Source of the DNA: Spongilla lacustris
Lineage: Eukaryota; Porifera; Demospongiae; Spongillida; Spongillidae
NCBI GenBank assembly: GCA_949361645.1
Contig: OX442427.1
Coordinates: 806,181-870,180, forward strand
DNA: 64,000 nucleotides
Direction: 5' to 3'
The position numbers and the translations under genes are program-made. The notes under the pieces are model-generated. The model was not told the origin of the DNA. It searched no databases and saw only the letters and a list, made by a program, of their open reading frames with translations. Shown here piece after piece: positions 1-11,900 of the stretch (the first letter of the stretch is position 1; every line of letters starts with the position of its first letter).

Positions 1-683
1 TGCATCAGTTGTACGTTACATGCGCTTAGTTTCTTTGCTATTTGAGCCACTCAGTTAAAATTTACCATCATTGCAATGGTCAGTCAGCCTTTTTGCTTTC
101 TCTAAAAGCTTGCAGCAAGGTGCATTCAACTTTGATGGTTACTAATACTAGCGCACCAATCAAAATAAGAATCTTACAACCGCGGGTTAGCATTCTGGAA
201 TACATTTACTAATAAATACCAGCGTACTGCGTATCTCGCAGTTTAAAAAACTAAATTATAGTACTAACAATGAATAAGCAATAAGAATAAGCTGTTTAGC
301 AACTTCACGGAGTGCACGTTCACACGGTTGTATGCGGCTGGAAACTAAGTCAATAATTAGATCATTTACGGTATTACCATATATTTCTTAACTGATGGCT
401 CATTATAGACATCTGATGTTTAAAAGCAAACCATAACTCACCAGAACTAGCAAATCAAAAAGTGAAAACGAACTCAAACACTGCATTCCTTTTCCTGTCA
501 TGTCCAGTCAATGCGCACAATTGAAATTCCACATAGATAGCATGCGCATACCGTTTAGCAAGGTCACGCGATACGTATTTAGAAGGAGGGCGTTACTAAA
601 TGCGACGACGTAGCCTTTGGTGACTGAACTGGAAGGTATGAGTACTACAGCGATGCTCAGAAGGCATGTGGCTACCAGAATTT
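1..683. other. Unassigned AT-rich DNA
   Basis: No exon, RNA gene or repeat family could be recognised on either strand. Only short open frames are present and none has a recognisable motif. It lies outside the candidate left inverted repeat of the next element. Confidence 0.5.
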
Positions 684-1145
684 ACTAACCTGAAGTGGCA
701 ACGCATTTTCTGTCACCACGAACAAGCTGAGCGTATTGCATGAATAATCGACGTACGTTGTGGTTTTGCCCTATACATTATAGGTATGGATTACAATTTC
801 CATACATTGCAGAGTGTGTGGGCAGAGGCTAACGAAGTACAGGGCAAAGAAAAGAACCAGCTCTGAGTGCATAGCATTCTCAGCTGAGCTGAAAATAGCT
901 TTTGACATTTGACACATCTGGGGATGATGTAACCCTGAGATGTTCTGCATGCAATGTAAGCTGGGTATGTAGAGAACCATCTGTGCCATCATAAAGTGAG
1001 TGCATCACAAATGTGTAGTGATGCTATTTGAGTGGCAAAACAATTAAACATATGACATCATAAGAGGTCATCTTGAGAAGATTGCCCCTCCTCTAGTTCT
1101 CCATAGTGAGCCTAGCCCACCTTTGGCAAGAGCTAACAACCTATC

Positions 1146-2196
1146 AATGCTAAAGGAGCTGAAGTGTGCACTGTGCTCCAACACCCTCTCACAGCCACTG
1201 GAGCTGCTGTGTGGTGCACTGGTGTGCTCCAAATGCCTCCGGGAGTGGATAGCAGCATATGATGCTGTGAACCATCCATGCTGCTCAGAGGACGGATAGT
1301 CCTCTGCTGCTCAGAGATGGTCCCATGTTGCTCAGTAATGGTCCCATGCTGCCCAGAGGATGGTCCCATGCTGCCCAGAGGATGATCCCTTGCTGCTCAG
1401 AGGATGGTTCCCTGCTGATCAGAGGATGTTCCACTGCTACTCAGAGGATGATCTCCTGCGATCCCCTGCTGCTCAGAGGACAGTCCCATGCTGCTCAGAG
1501 GACGGTCCCCTGCTGATCGGAGGATGGTCCCATGCTGCTCAGAGGATGGCCCCCTGCTGCTCAGAGGACGGTCCCCTGCTGCTCAGAGGATGGTCCCATG
1601 CTGCCCAGAGGATGATCCCCTGTTGCTCAGAGGATGATCTCCTGCTGCTCAGAGGACAGTCCCATGCTGCTCAGAGGACGGTCCCCTGCTGATCAGAGGA
1701 TGGTCCCCTGCTGATCAGAGGATGGTCCCCTGCTGCTCAGAGGATGATCCCCTGCTGCTCCAAGGATGATCTCCTGCTGCTCAGAGGATGATCCCCTGCC
1801 GCTCAGAGGACAGTCCCATGCTGCTCAGAGGACGGTCCCCTGCTGATCAGAGGATGGTCCCCTGCTGCTCAGAGGATGATCCCCTGCTGCTCCGAGGATG
1901 ATCCCCTGCTACTCAGAGGATGGTCCCCTGCTGCTCAGAGGATGATCCCCTGCTGCCCAGAGGAAAATCCCCTGCTGCTCAGAGGACGGTCACCAGGATG
2001 ATCTCTAGTCAGACTATCATCAAGTGTGATAATGCTGCTGCTGTCAGATGTTCTGGAGCACTGTATACAGACTGCAGCAGGGATATTAAGGATGGTGACT
2101 ATGAAGAGCATGAGTGTGCACCAACACTTACACCTGAGGAGGAGAAGCAAGCAGCGGGTTTGCTGAAGAGGGCAATCTCTACCAGCTAGTCCTGAC
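1146..2196 (+). pseudogene. RING/TRAF-like zinc-finger ORF remnant
   Basis: The + strand near 1146-1270 reads LKELKCALCSNTLSQPLEL then CGALVCSKCLREWI, a CxxC...CxxC arrangement like the start of a RING or TRAF-type zinc finger, followed by PCCSED and a stop. After the minisatellite the frame resumes with VRCSGALYTDCSRD and YEEHECAPTLTPEEEKQAAG (about 2046-2150), a second CxxxxxxxC...HxC-like unit. I have the impression that such proteins are carried by repetitive elements in sponge genomes, but cannot verify it here. The copy is clearly broken by the array and by stops. Family assignment beyond zinc finger is not possible. Confidence 0.5.
1280..1998 (+). repeat. 21-bp minisatellite encoding CCSEDDP-type units
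   Basis: About 30 units of a 21-bp repeat (core TGCTGCTCAGAGGATG) run through this stretch. 21 is a multiple of three, and the unit reads CCSEDDP or CCSEDGP in the frame of the flanking zinc-finger remnant, whose own sequence at 1272-1295 reads PCCSEDG. The array therefore appears to have grown from the coding sequence at that point. Some units deviate (GATCAG for GCTCAG). Confidence 0.8.
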
Positions 2197-2943
2197 AAAG
2201 CCATCATACAACTTGCTACAGGGGAAGCAGTTAAGTGAATGTCAATGACTTGTACAGAGGTTACATAATATATACACTCACTTCTGCCAATGACATTCGT
2301 GCATGTCACCAGAGCTAAACTACAGCTGCCTACTCATCATGGACTGAAGTTCAGGTACATGTATTGCCGGCAATTAAGGCTGGGCTTGCCATACCTTAAA
2401 ATACATTGAGGCTTCTAAGGCGGTGTGTCACAACATACAGCAAAGGCTCTATTCTAACTCACTGATGTTTCAGGTGGCTCAAATCATCAGGAATCTGTCT
2501 AGCTGGTGAGGAAAAGATGCACCACGTATCCAGCCAAATTGTTGGCGATAACCCCAAAGGAGAAACAGCCCCCTTTTCAGGGGCCAAGTCAATTCATGCA
2601 AAATTCTTGGCTTGACATTTGCTCCAATCCACAACCACATGCAGAACCTGATGCGCATTGTACAAGAACACTTCCTAAGTATTGAGCCACAATTGGTAGC
2701 TGCCATCCCCCCTCCAGCCAAGAGAATAAAGAATAAATAATAATTCAGTTCAAGCTCAATCTATTTACATACGAGCATGGAGTCAAGTTTAGACCAAAAG
2801 AAATGTAAGGCTATATTTTAAACGCTCTGTTAAAACCCACTTCATTGCGCAAATATTAATTCCCCCACCCCCAAAAAGACACCAAAATGGTGGATTTTCA
2901 AAGGCTAGAAATCTACTTCAGAAAATGCGTTGCCACTAACCTG

Positions 2944-4011
2944 TACCAAAAAACGACAGTATAAACAACTAACTATACCGTGATAGCTTTGGCATGTTCC
3001 AATTCAGTCACCGAGCGTCGTTGTCGTTTTTTGAACACATGTAGTCGGTGATCGCCGTGCGTAAGTCGATAGGTTTGAAGTACCAGAGCCGACAGTTGGC
3101 AACACCAGGCCACGTGATTTTTGCTTACAATTTAGTTCAAAGGTGTTTATCACTGCTAGTATGGCTTTTAGGTGTTGATTACGTTTTATGTACCCCGTGC
3201 ACAGCTGGTTCTAAAAGGCATCGGTTGTCAGGTTCGTTGCTATGGGTGTACGTAACCATTTCAATTTTTCGGGGCGTAGGGCTTAGTTTCCACGCGTTCA
3301 ATGAGAGCAGACCACCGTGTTCAACTCTCCGTAGAAATGAATAACTCACGTGCGCCGATTTATCCGACGCGTCATACGTGAATTCATATTCAGGTTCGGG
3401 GGGGGGGGGGGGGGGGAGGGGGGGGAAGACCCCGGATCCGCCACTGATTATTATTGAATGACGGCGCAAAACATGGGGAAGGGGCGTGTAACTTTCTGAA
3501 TTGAAGCCCGGAAACCATCATTTGGGTTTGGGGTATAGTTAGAGCGTTGCACAACCGCTTTTGCTTACTTCGATAAGCCTAGCTTCATCATGTTTATTTT
3601 CTTCATGTCCGTCCTTCAACAAATACATGTAGTTTAAAATACGTCAATATAAAGCAACTTTTTACCGACGTTTGGCCCGGCGTTGACAGCGATGCGCCCC
3701 TCCTAAACGTTGGACAGCTGGTCTCGCCCACGAAACTGGAGTTGGTGCTCATATAAACTATTCACGTTACTGATTGTTCCCACAGTTTGATAACTGCATG
3801 TCGCCAAATATAATGTCAAGGGATGCACCAGGATATTACCTAGCAAGATTTCCTATACAAGAATACATCTCCCTGCAGTTTCAATGGAATTTCCCCGAAG
3901 CAAAGATGTTTTCCAACTGCAAGGTCCAAAATACGACTCCTTGAAATCGATCGGCAGAGCGGCGGCCATATTATAGTTAGTCATTTCTATAGCAACACAC
4001 CTAATCTGAAA
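2944..4011. other. Unassigned region
   Basis: No gene recognised. A poly-G run lies at about 3400-3426. The Rab copy A unit begins to match copies B and C only at about 4012, so the missing first three Rab exons are not hidden here as far as I can see. Confidence 0.5.
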
Positions 4012-4133
4012 AGAAATTAGCCTCGTACCCCGACCCACACTCGTAGCTGCGGATGGATTACATCACCGCTACGCTTTCTCACGCAGCGGTAAATCCGCAA
4101 CTGTGAGGGTGGGTCTGGGTACGAGACTATCAA
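4012..4133. mobile_element. Palindromic MITE-like element
   Basis: Ends read TAGCCTCGTACCCCGACCC and GGGTCTGGGTACGAGACTA, nearly perfect reverse complements, with an inner stem around an ACATCACCGCTACGC core. Related copies lie at 11436-11541, 24336-24452 and, shorter, at 52207-52270; a half copy is at 21818-21836. The first three sit at the same place in intron 3 of the Rab copies, so the insertion preceded the tandem duplication. Confidence 0.65.
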
Positions 4134-4800
4134 GGTAGCTCTGTATTATTTATAATTGCTGTAATCCCTTTGCATGTACATGTACCTACATGTATGCACA
4201 TGTGTGTGTGTGTTTACATTGCATGTTGTTTTTCAAGTGTCATACTTCCCTTTCAGGGTATCATGCTTGTGTATGACATCACCAGACAGAGCACTTTTGA
4301 CGAAATACCTTACTGGATGGAGTTGATTAAGAAGGTGAGGTAAAGCCTGGGGACCAGTTTGTGTTAGGACCAACTGAGATGTTACATAGCGAAGGAGAGG
4401 AGGAGGGAGGAGATGGAAGGGCCAGGGTATTGCGTACGGTATTACGAGAGTGGATGACTTTCACAGGATCCATGAGAATTCAGAGGCTATCATGCTTCTA
4501 AATTGGTGGGGCCACCAAAACCATGAGACCAGAGGGGAGGAGATGGGAGGAAGGAGGAGGAAGATTTGATATTGCAGCTGCATGATCCAAGTATTTAATA
4601 TCTCTGCACAAAAGATAACGTCCAATGAACCACCTCTGTCAGAGCTTGAGTACTTATAAATCACCACCTTATGAGTCAGTGTGTTTCATTTAATACTTAA
4701 TTCATTACTTAACCCGCTTTAAAGCCGGCTGACCCAATTCAAAACTTCGATTCACCTGACATCAGTAGGCTCGAACACGCATACGAAAGAACACGCACAT

Positions 4801-4858
<58 letters not shown>
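4801..4858. repeat. (CA)n microsatellite
   Basis: Uninterrupted CA dinucleotide run in Rab copy A intron 4. The equivalent site in copy B (12213-12285) is an interrupted CA run. Confidence 0.9.
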
Positions 4859-4860
<2 letters not shown>

Positions 4861-5907
4861 GCGACACATTTGGATAATTTCATCAGATAATCAGTGCGTC
4901 CATGCATGCATAGCTTACAACATTTACAACATTCATCGAGCTCTTTTGACCGAATCATAAGTAGCTGAAAGGGTATCAGTGATAATGTGCACTTGACAAA
5001 TTTTATGCACTCAGTACTCATATGTGACATATTAAAGAGTAAGGTGCAAGAATCACACACCCATCCTGTTTGTGGATAATAACTGGCACAATATTGCTAA
5101 GTACAGTCATAATGTAGTATTGTTAATTGCATCCACTTAAGCTACTTTCCAATACAGACCCAAAACACAATTGTCTTTCAAATAGTATAAGTGCAAACTT
5201 TTAAAGGGTAAAAATCGGCAACGAAATTTAAGCTGCTGATTTTTGATCGTATACATATACATATTTTTAATTTTTGTTTCTGTCTTATACGACATCTAGT
5301 CTTGAAAAAAGCTTACTAAGTTATATGACTTATACGAACAAATTTTCAGCGATCTATATAGCTAGCTATCTCCTTTACTACAATTAAATTAACCAACACA
5401 TCATGGGCACCCAAACTGGCAATGTTAAGGAGTTTGTACTTGTTCTTCGAATTGTATACAACGTGGGTCAAGCAGGTTCTTGTCATTGGAAGATGTGTAC
5501 GGATCTAGCATCTTACACGCCACTTGTTCCTATGTGAACATCCTTTGGCTTTGACCTCTATTTCACTTGTACAACAAGTGGCAGGAAGTGTGATAGGTGA
5601 AGAAGTATTCGTCCCATAGGGCACTCTACAAGGGGTCTATTCCATAGTTATCACTGAAGCTATAAGAAAACTTAATTTGACCAGCTTCAAAGTGGGTCAA
5701 AGGTTGTAAATTGTGCTGTAACATATCCTTCAGCATTGTCCTGATGCTGAAGTACTGCTGGTAGGGAGCAAGTGTGATCTTGACTCTGAGAGGGTTATAA
5801 GCACAGAGAGAGGGCAGCAGATGGCATTGAGTCTAGGAATTTCCTTCAGAGAAACCAGTCCTAAGAGTGGCATCACAAATGTTGATGAGGTGAGCATTGT
5901 GCAGATA

Positions 5908-5912
5908 GAGTA

Positions 5913-5973
<61 letters not shown>

Positions 5974-6056
5974 GCGTATGTGTACATGTATGTGTATGTG
6001 TATGTGTATGTGTGTGTGTGTGTGTATGTGTTTGAGTACATGTATGTGTATGTGTG
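5908..6056 (+). repeat. (TATGTG)n array in Rab A intron 5
   Basis: TATGTG hexamers begin about 20 bp after the exon 5 donor at 5890. Shorter versions occupy the same intron in copy B (13315-13355) and copy C (25245-25325). Confidence 0.85.
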
Positions 6057-6129
6057 GTCTTGCCCATAAACTACACATCCCTTTATTTTTCAGGCATTTG
6101 ATACCCTACTCAGATGTGTTCTAGTAAAG

Positions 6130-6749
6130 GTAAGGGTCCTGATGTAAGGTCTATAGGTAAGGGTCCTGATGTAAGGTCTATAGGTAAGGGTCCTGATGTA
6201 AGGTCTATAGGTAAGGGTCCTGATGTAAGGTCTATAGGTAAGGGTCCTGATGTAAGGTCTATAGGTAAGGGTCCTGATGTAAGGTCTATAGGTAAGGGTC
6301 CTGATGTAAGGTCTATAGGTAAGGGTCCTGATGTAAGGTCTATAGGTAAGGGTCCTGATGTGAGGTCTATAGGTAAGGGTCCTGATGTAAGGTCTATAGG
6401 TAAGGGTCCTGATGTAAGGTCTATAGGTAAGGGTCCTGATGTAAGGTCTATAGGTAAGGGTCCTGATGTAAGGTCTATAGGTAAGGGTCCCGATGTAAGG
6501 TCTATAGGTAAGGGTCCTGATGTAAGGTCTATAGGTAAGGGTCCTGATGTAAGGTCCATAGGTAAGGGTCCTGATGTAAGGTCTATAGGTAAGGGTCCTG
6601 ATGTAAGGTCTATAGGTAAGGTAAGGTCTATAGGTAAGGGTCCTGATGTAAGGTCTATAGGTAAGGGTCCTGATGTAAGGTCTATAGGTAAGGGTCCTGA
6701 TGTAAGGTCTATAGGTAAGGGTCCTGATGTAAGGTCTATAGGTAAGTAA
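6130..6749 (+). repeat. 27-bp splice-donor array, Rab copy A intron 6
   Basis: About 23 tandem units of 27 bp begin at the first base of intron 6, directly after exon 6 (...GTAAAG). Each unit contains GGTAAGGGTCCTGATG and GTAAGGTCTATA, i.e. two GTAAGG donor-like hexamers, one of them preceded by ATAG so that it reads AG|GTAAGG. One unit near 6618 is shortened. Because 27 is divisible by three, both strands stay open (KGPDVRSIG on +, PLPIDLTSG on -), but the exon 6 frame reaches a stop six codons into the array. Confidence 0.95.
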
Positions 6750-7042
6750 GGTATATACATGTAGTTAAAAAGATATAATTATATTTTAAATTTCATTGCA
6801 AGAAAATTGATGTAGATGTAGGATTTGTGGGCTGTTTATGTAAAAGGGGATTTGTGCAATTATGAAATCACTAAACCTCAGGTCTGTATGCTTCCGAAAC
6901 TAGAAGAGGAACAAAAGAAAATAGAAGATGAAGAAAAGAAAATGGAGGCAGTTGAAAGAAGTGATAGATGCAGTACCATGTGAACTAACTATTGCTGGCA
7001 TTCATTATGTAATATATATTTCACTTTATGAATGGATGTACA

Positions 7043-8493
7043 TCAATTCTTGACTAGAAGCTGTGAGTACTTGGGACCAGGCACCTCCTCCCCTTCCTCA
7101 ACCATCTCTTCCACATACTCAATGACCTTATATCAAATGATGCAGCTGTGATAGGATCACCTTGCAATGAATGGACATGTGCAAATCTGGTAAAGATTAC
7201 CTCCTGCAGTAAACTAAAGGATTACTAAGTTTATCTCCTTCAGTATACTAGCATTATGCTTCTCTACTAGTTCACTGCTGGACTTTACGTAGTAAAACCT
7301 GGTAATCCTTTGAACACTGGTCTTTGCCTATGGGCACAGTATGGTCCAAACAGATGATATGAGTACACTGTCTTCTTATGTCCTTCTTGGAAGCACCACC
7401 TCCTCCATATGCTAGGGTGTGGATATTATATAATGATAATGTACACATAACCATTAATGTAACTTTCATTAATACATCTGTAGAAATATAATAATGTAAC
7501 TATAACCAGATAACTATTAATATAACTGTACATGACAACCATTAATATAACTGCTGCACAATAACCATTACCTTAACTGCAACATGGTGAAATATATAAC
7601 TAACATGACAACCATTAATGTATATAACCATTAAATGCAACTGTAACAAACAACCACTTCATTTATGTGTACCTGTATTTTTAAGGCTTGGTAGGCTGAG
7701 CAAACAGCACCAAAGTGCTCAATCGATGTGAGGTCAAGTCCTGTAAGGTTAACTCGCCTTTCCTGCCTGCCTGACATGCGCTGATTTAGTTGTTCTTGGT
7801 ACAGTGTTCCCAGTACAGACCTGGTAGTACCTAGATCACTATCAGTGTTGATTGCCCCATCAGTAACAGCAGTTGGCGGGATTGTGGCGGGACTGTTGAG
7901 GGGAGCCTCTGCTACTTCATCTGCTTTGTGTGTGGTGTGGCTTTGGTCCTCTGGGAGGAGGGTGGGAGGAGGTAGAGGGAAGAAAGGTGAAGGAACCTCC
8001 AAGAGACGTTCTAGATTTGGGAATTGAAATTATAACGTGCATCTTGGACAGTTCACTAACATGGTGAAGAAAACATTATAGATGTAACCTGATGTTTGAT
8101 AAAGACTCAACCCTTCTCCTTAGCCACCTCTCGTCCCTTACCTCTCTCCCTCTTTCTTTATCCCTCTCCCTAACACACACTCTCTCTTGCTCACGATCAC
8201 TTTGGAAGCAACATCACTATCATGTCTGCCCTCAGACAAGAGATATCCATGCATGTACCAGTTTGGTGTTCATGAGGTACGTCTGTGCACCTGGAGGTTT
8301 GGAGCACACACTTAAATCTAAACAAGCAAATTACTTTATGTGTTGAGAGGTTCCTCCATCTTGCAACTGAATTGTTCCGTAAATTCCAAGTGTCCTAATT
8401 GTGCAGTCAGATTATTTGAAATGTGATCAATTTCAGCATTAAATTTAATCATACACCTCCCCTTTTGCCTGACCAAACCTTCCCAATTTGCTA
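7043..8493 (-). pseudogene. 3' fragment of the EF-hand/WD40 gene (copy A)
   Basis: Close duplicate of the 3' end of the WD40 gene at 28,314-36,280. It keeps the acidic last exon (VIEYVEEMVEEGEEVPGPK, stop at 7043-7045), the SKKDIRRQCTHIICLDHTV exon (about 7300-7412), the LTSIEHFGAVCSAYQALKIQ exon (about 7675-8005) and the short exon near 8350-8400, then stops matching just after the CTGACCAAACC donor sequence near 8480. All WD40 propeller exons are missing, so it is a fragment carried along in the Rab duplication. It converges on Rab copy A with 59 bp between stop codons. Confidence 0.75.
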
Positions 8494-8679
8494 GACATGG
8501 TGTTCCAGTGGTGGTGTACACGGATGGTGGTCTTCAGTTTACATCACAAGAGTAATACTGTGAAGACTACAAGAAGTGGCAGGATCATTCATCAGCCTAC
8601 CAGGTGTAAAAGGACTCCGTAGTTTGAAGAAAACAACAAACAGGTACTTGGTAGTCAGAGGGGGGATGTTTAGGATCAC

Positions 8680-8923
8680 GCGACATTGGTTTGAGCTTAA
8701 ATTAGAGTTTGCATGTAGTGTGTTGCAGTACTGAAGTTATATCTGTGTGAACATGCAATTTGCTAATGTAATTACATTAATTAACATTAGTTAGGTCCAG
8801 CACGTACGCGCGCACATGCACATTGGCAGTTACATCTATGGTGTTTTACTAATCGTATTCACAATACTTCAGAACCTACATGTGGGGTGGGGTCGTGCGT
8901 CTTTGCGATTGCTGTATATAAAT
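8680..8923 (+). promoter_or_regulatory. Conserved upstream region of Rab copy B
   Basis: Sequence upstream of the copy B start matches that of copy C (21847-22125): GACATTGGTTTG, TTAGAGTTTGCATGTAGTG, CTTCAGAACCTACATGTGG and GGGGTGGGGTCGTG occur in both. It is the left edge of the duplicated unit and presumably holds the promoter and 5' UTR. The precise start of transcription cannot be seen. Confidence 0.45.
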
Positions 8924-11900
8924 ATGGCGGCAAATACAGATAAGAGTTATGATTTTTTATTTAAAATTGTTCTCCTCGGTGAAGACTATGTAGGAAAGAC
9001 GTGTATATTTATTCGTTACAACGATGATAGGTTTGGTGCTACTCTGAGTACAAGTAAGGTGCCCGCTAATATAGGCCTATAGACTTATACACTGTATTTA
9101 TACGTTCTAATATGACTAAGAACAATACTGTGCAATTGTAGTACGTCATTGTATGAGCTCGTGGAAGTGACTGCGTGCCCTTGTGTATGTGCGTGTGATG
9201 CTATGATCCTTATTTCTGCCTAAGTTAGTGTAGATTTCAGGAACAAGACAATTGCGTTACAAGATAAGAAAATCAAGATGCAGATATGGTGAGTTGTATA
9301 ATTGTAGACAGGCTAACCTGGAGGAGGGAGGTTTATAACTCTTCCTTGTACCACCTTCCCTCTCCTCCCACACCACCTTCCCTTTCCTCCCACACCACCT
9401 TCCCTCTCCTCCCACACCACCTTCCCTCTACTCCCACACCACCTTCCCTCTCCTCCCACACCACCTTCCCTCTCCTCCCACACCACCTTCCCTCTCATCC
9501 CACACCACCTTCCCTCTCCCCCCACACCACCTTCCCTCTCCTCCCACACCACCTTCCCTCTCCTCCCACACCACCTTCCCTCTCCTCCCACACCACCTTC
9601 CCTCTCCTCCCACACCACCTTCCCTCTCCCCCCACACCACCTTCCCTCTCCTCCCACACCACTTTCCCTGGCATAATCTTTACCTTCATGATGACTTTTA
9701 TATCACCTGACATGGTATTGTTGCACACTCCCCAGGGATACTCCTGGTCAAGAACGGTTTCGTGATATTGTTACTGCATACTTGAGAGGCTGCAAAGTTA
9801 GTACAATTGCATGCAGTTATTAATGTGAATGTGCTAGGTAACCAGAACTGCATGTAGTTATTAATATTAATGTGCTAGGTAACCAGAACATGTACCTTTA
9901 TATCCATCTGATATTATTTCTGACACAGATTCAGGAATAGGTCTGGCAGGTCAGGTGACCACTGTGCCAGTGTGGTCTTCAATAGCGCACTTATACCTGT
10001 TATACCTGCCTGCATTACCTGTTATACCTGCCCGCATTACCTGTTATACCTGCCCACATTACCTGTTATACCTGCCCGCATTACCTGTTATACCTGCCCG
10101 CATTACCTGTTATACCTGCCTGCATGTCATTTTGTGCAGTGGACGTATGTATAGTTGTTTATTTTAACCCACTCACCTATAGAACTTGTGTCCTTCCTCC
10201 CAGCTGTTGCCTCCAACTATTGTCTGTCTCAATGACTAAGAGAGTTTGGAAAAGCTACATTTGATGAAAATGTAAATGCAGAAGATGTCAAAAACCATAC
10301 ATGTTCAAACTAAGTAACAACTCTTAATTCAAGAAAATATTGTGGCTTGTGACATAGAATGATAATTGGACTGATACATACAAATAAACTTTGCCCACCC
10401 ACCCCCAAAAACGGGTAGTACTGCAAAATGACTACTTTGTGTTCTGAAAGCTACAAATCAGCAGTATCTTATTGAAACTGAAACAAAAAGAATGTATGAG
10501 TAACAAAATCTTTTGAACATGGATTTGAATTTTGAAGCTTTAGAGATAAAGGAATCAGGAGTTATGTGTGTTTGTAGTTATTTAAGCTCAGATTCGTAGA
10601 ATTCAATATCTGTCAGAAGGAAATTTATATCTCTGGTATCTAGCTTTTCTTGGAGCATTTACAAAGTGCTATTTAGTCGCAAATGATGGGTTTATATGAC
10701 TTTAAATTGGCATGAGATTATCTCATTCCACTGACAGGATACAATGCTCTAAAGTAGCAGTATACAACTCTCTTATTAACTAGACAGACAATAATCATAC
10801 CGCATCGAGTTTCATTGGCTTTATAAATAAAGCTGACACTGGACATACTTTTTCAGTCACTATTTTTTTTAAATACTATTTTTTTTAAAGAAATAAACAT
10901 AGCCAGAAGAGCCCTCCAAAAGACCTTAAAATGCAGGAAATGTGTTGTGGGTGGGGCATAGCCCCAGACCCTGTACTCAGGGACTTACTTCTAATAGACC
11001 TCCTAGCTGGCCAGACCAATGCTAATAGCTTCTGCCACCCCTGAGGATGAATGATGTCATATTTGGACAGTCTACATTCATGCACACACATGGTTGGTAT
11101 TGTTCTCTACAAAATGACTCTTGGCCCACATTGAAAATCTGACTGCTCGTCATGTAGCTATGAATAGCTTATCCCAAGAAAATGTTATTTGCGTCCACTG
11201 TAGGACATGCAGCAGAATAGTTATGTTTACATTGAAGTGTAATTAAATGCTCCTTGTGATGGGCAAAGATTTATAATCATTTCTTTGAATAGTGTCCACA
11301 AAATTATATTTTTTAGACATAAATTGTCTTTTTTTGTAGAAACTGTTCCTTATATAATTAGGACAGTTTCCAATTATTAAAATGTAGGATTTGGAGGTAA
11401 ACTACAGACCTACATATAACATGTTCAAGAAATTAGTCTCGTACCCAGACCCACACTCGCAGCTGCAGATGGATTACATCACCGCTACACGCTTTCTCAC
11501 ATCCACAGCTGTGAGTCTGTGTCTGGGTACAAGACTATCAAGAAATATGCATGTTTGCTAAATGTAGCTCTGTATTATTTATAATTGCTACAATCCCTTT
11601 GCATGTACATACATGTGTGTGTGTATGTTTACATTGCATGTTGTGTGTCATACTTTCCTTTCAGGGTGTCATGCTCGTGTATGACATCACCAAACAGAGC
11701 ACTTTTGACCAGATACCTTACTGGATGGAGATGATTAAGAAGGTGAGGTAAAGCCTGGGGACCAGTTTGTGGTAAGACCAACTGAGATGTTAAATAGCGA
11801 AGGAGAGGAGAGGGGAGGAGAGGAGAGGAGAGGGGAGGAGATGGAAGGGCCAGGGTATTGCGTACAGTATTATGAGAATGGATGACTTTCACAGGATCCT

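Larger units (their letters stand above)
684..2943 (+). mobile_element. Decayed TIR element carrying zinc-finger gene remnants
   Basis: An 18-bp perfect inverted repeat bounds this segment: GTGGCAACGCATTTTCTG at 695-712 and its reverse complement at 2919-2936. The 9-mer ACTAACCTG occurs at the outer edge of both ends (684-692 and 2935-2943) in the same orientation and looks like a target-site duplication, although it overlaps the right repeat by two bases. Inside are pieces of a broken + strand gene: a Cys-rich RING-like start near 1146-1260, a 21-bp coding minisatellite, a second Cys/His stretch near 2010-2190, and an open tail near 2630-2740 (MQNLMRIVQEHF...). Stops and frame changes separate the pieces. 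A target duplication of 8-9 bp would suit MULE/hAT-like elements, but no transposase core was recognised. Confidence 0.6.
4258..6983 (+). pseudogene. Rab8-like GTPase copy A, 5'-truncated
   Basis: Exons homologous to exons 4-7 of copy B are present: 4258-4335 (GIMLVYDITRQSTFDE...), 5734-5889, 6094-6129 and 6882-6983, ending in DRCSTM-stop. Splice sites and phases match copy B. Exons 1-3, which carry the P-loop, switch I and DTxGQ, were not found upstream; the unit starts abruptly at about 4012. The guanine-specificity motif reads SKCD instead of NKCD, a change expected to weaken nucleotide binding. It is therefore a truncated duplicate, probably not a working GTPase, unless it uses a new 5' end outside my reading. 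The terminal CSTM would be a CaaX prenylation box. Confidence 0.8.

Noticed and set aside
3048..3344. 98-residue + strand ORF upstream of Rab copy A
   Set aside because: No Rab or other motif, no splice-site support; it does not supply the missing exons 1-3.
6110..6760. Long open frames through the 27-bp arrays (KGPDVRSIG and PLPIDLTSG repeats), also at 13370-14896 and 25359-26815
   Set aside because: A repeat length divisible by three without stops keeps several frames open on both strands. The exon 6 frame stops within the array, and the array lies in an intron bounded by conserved exons in three paralogues.
7845..8027. + strand ORF MLIAPSVTAVGGIVAGLL (also 16493 and 29081)
   Set aside because: Antisense shadow of the WD40 tail exon; the - strand reading has the conserved VCSAYQAL motif at its end.
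8912..8923. TATA box GTATATAAAT before the Rab start codons (also 22115-22125)
   Set aside because: It touches the ATG, so a TATA-directed start would fall inside the coding exon and lose the only ATG that precedes the P-loop. Conservation is explained by recent duplication.
9286..9765. [12 protein letters not shown] repeat proteins and antisense Gly-Glu-Arg-Trp repeats
   Set aside because: They arise from the pyrimidine minisatellite in Rab intron 2 and are not conserved in copy C.
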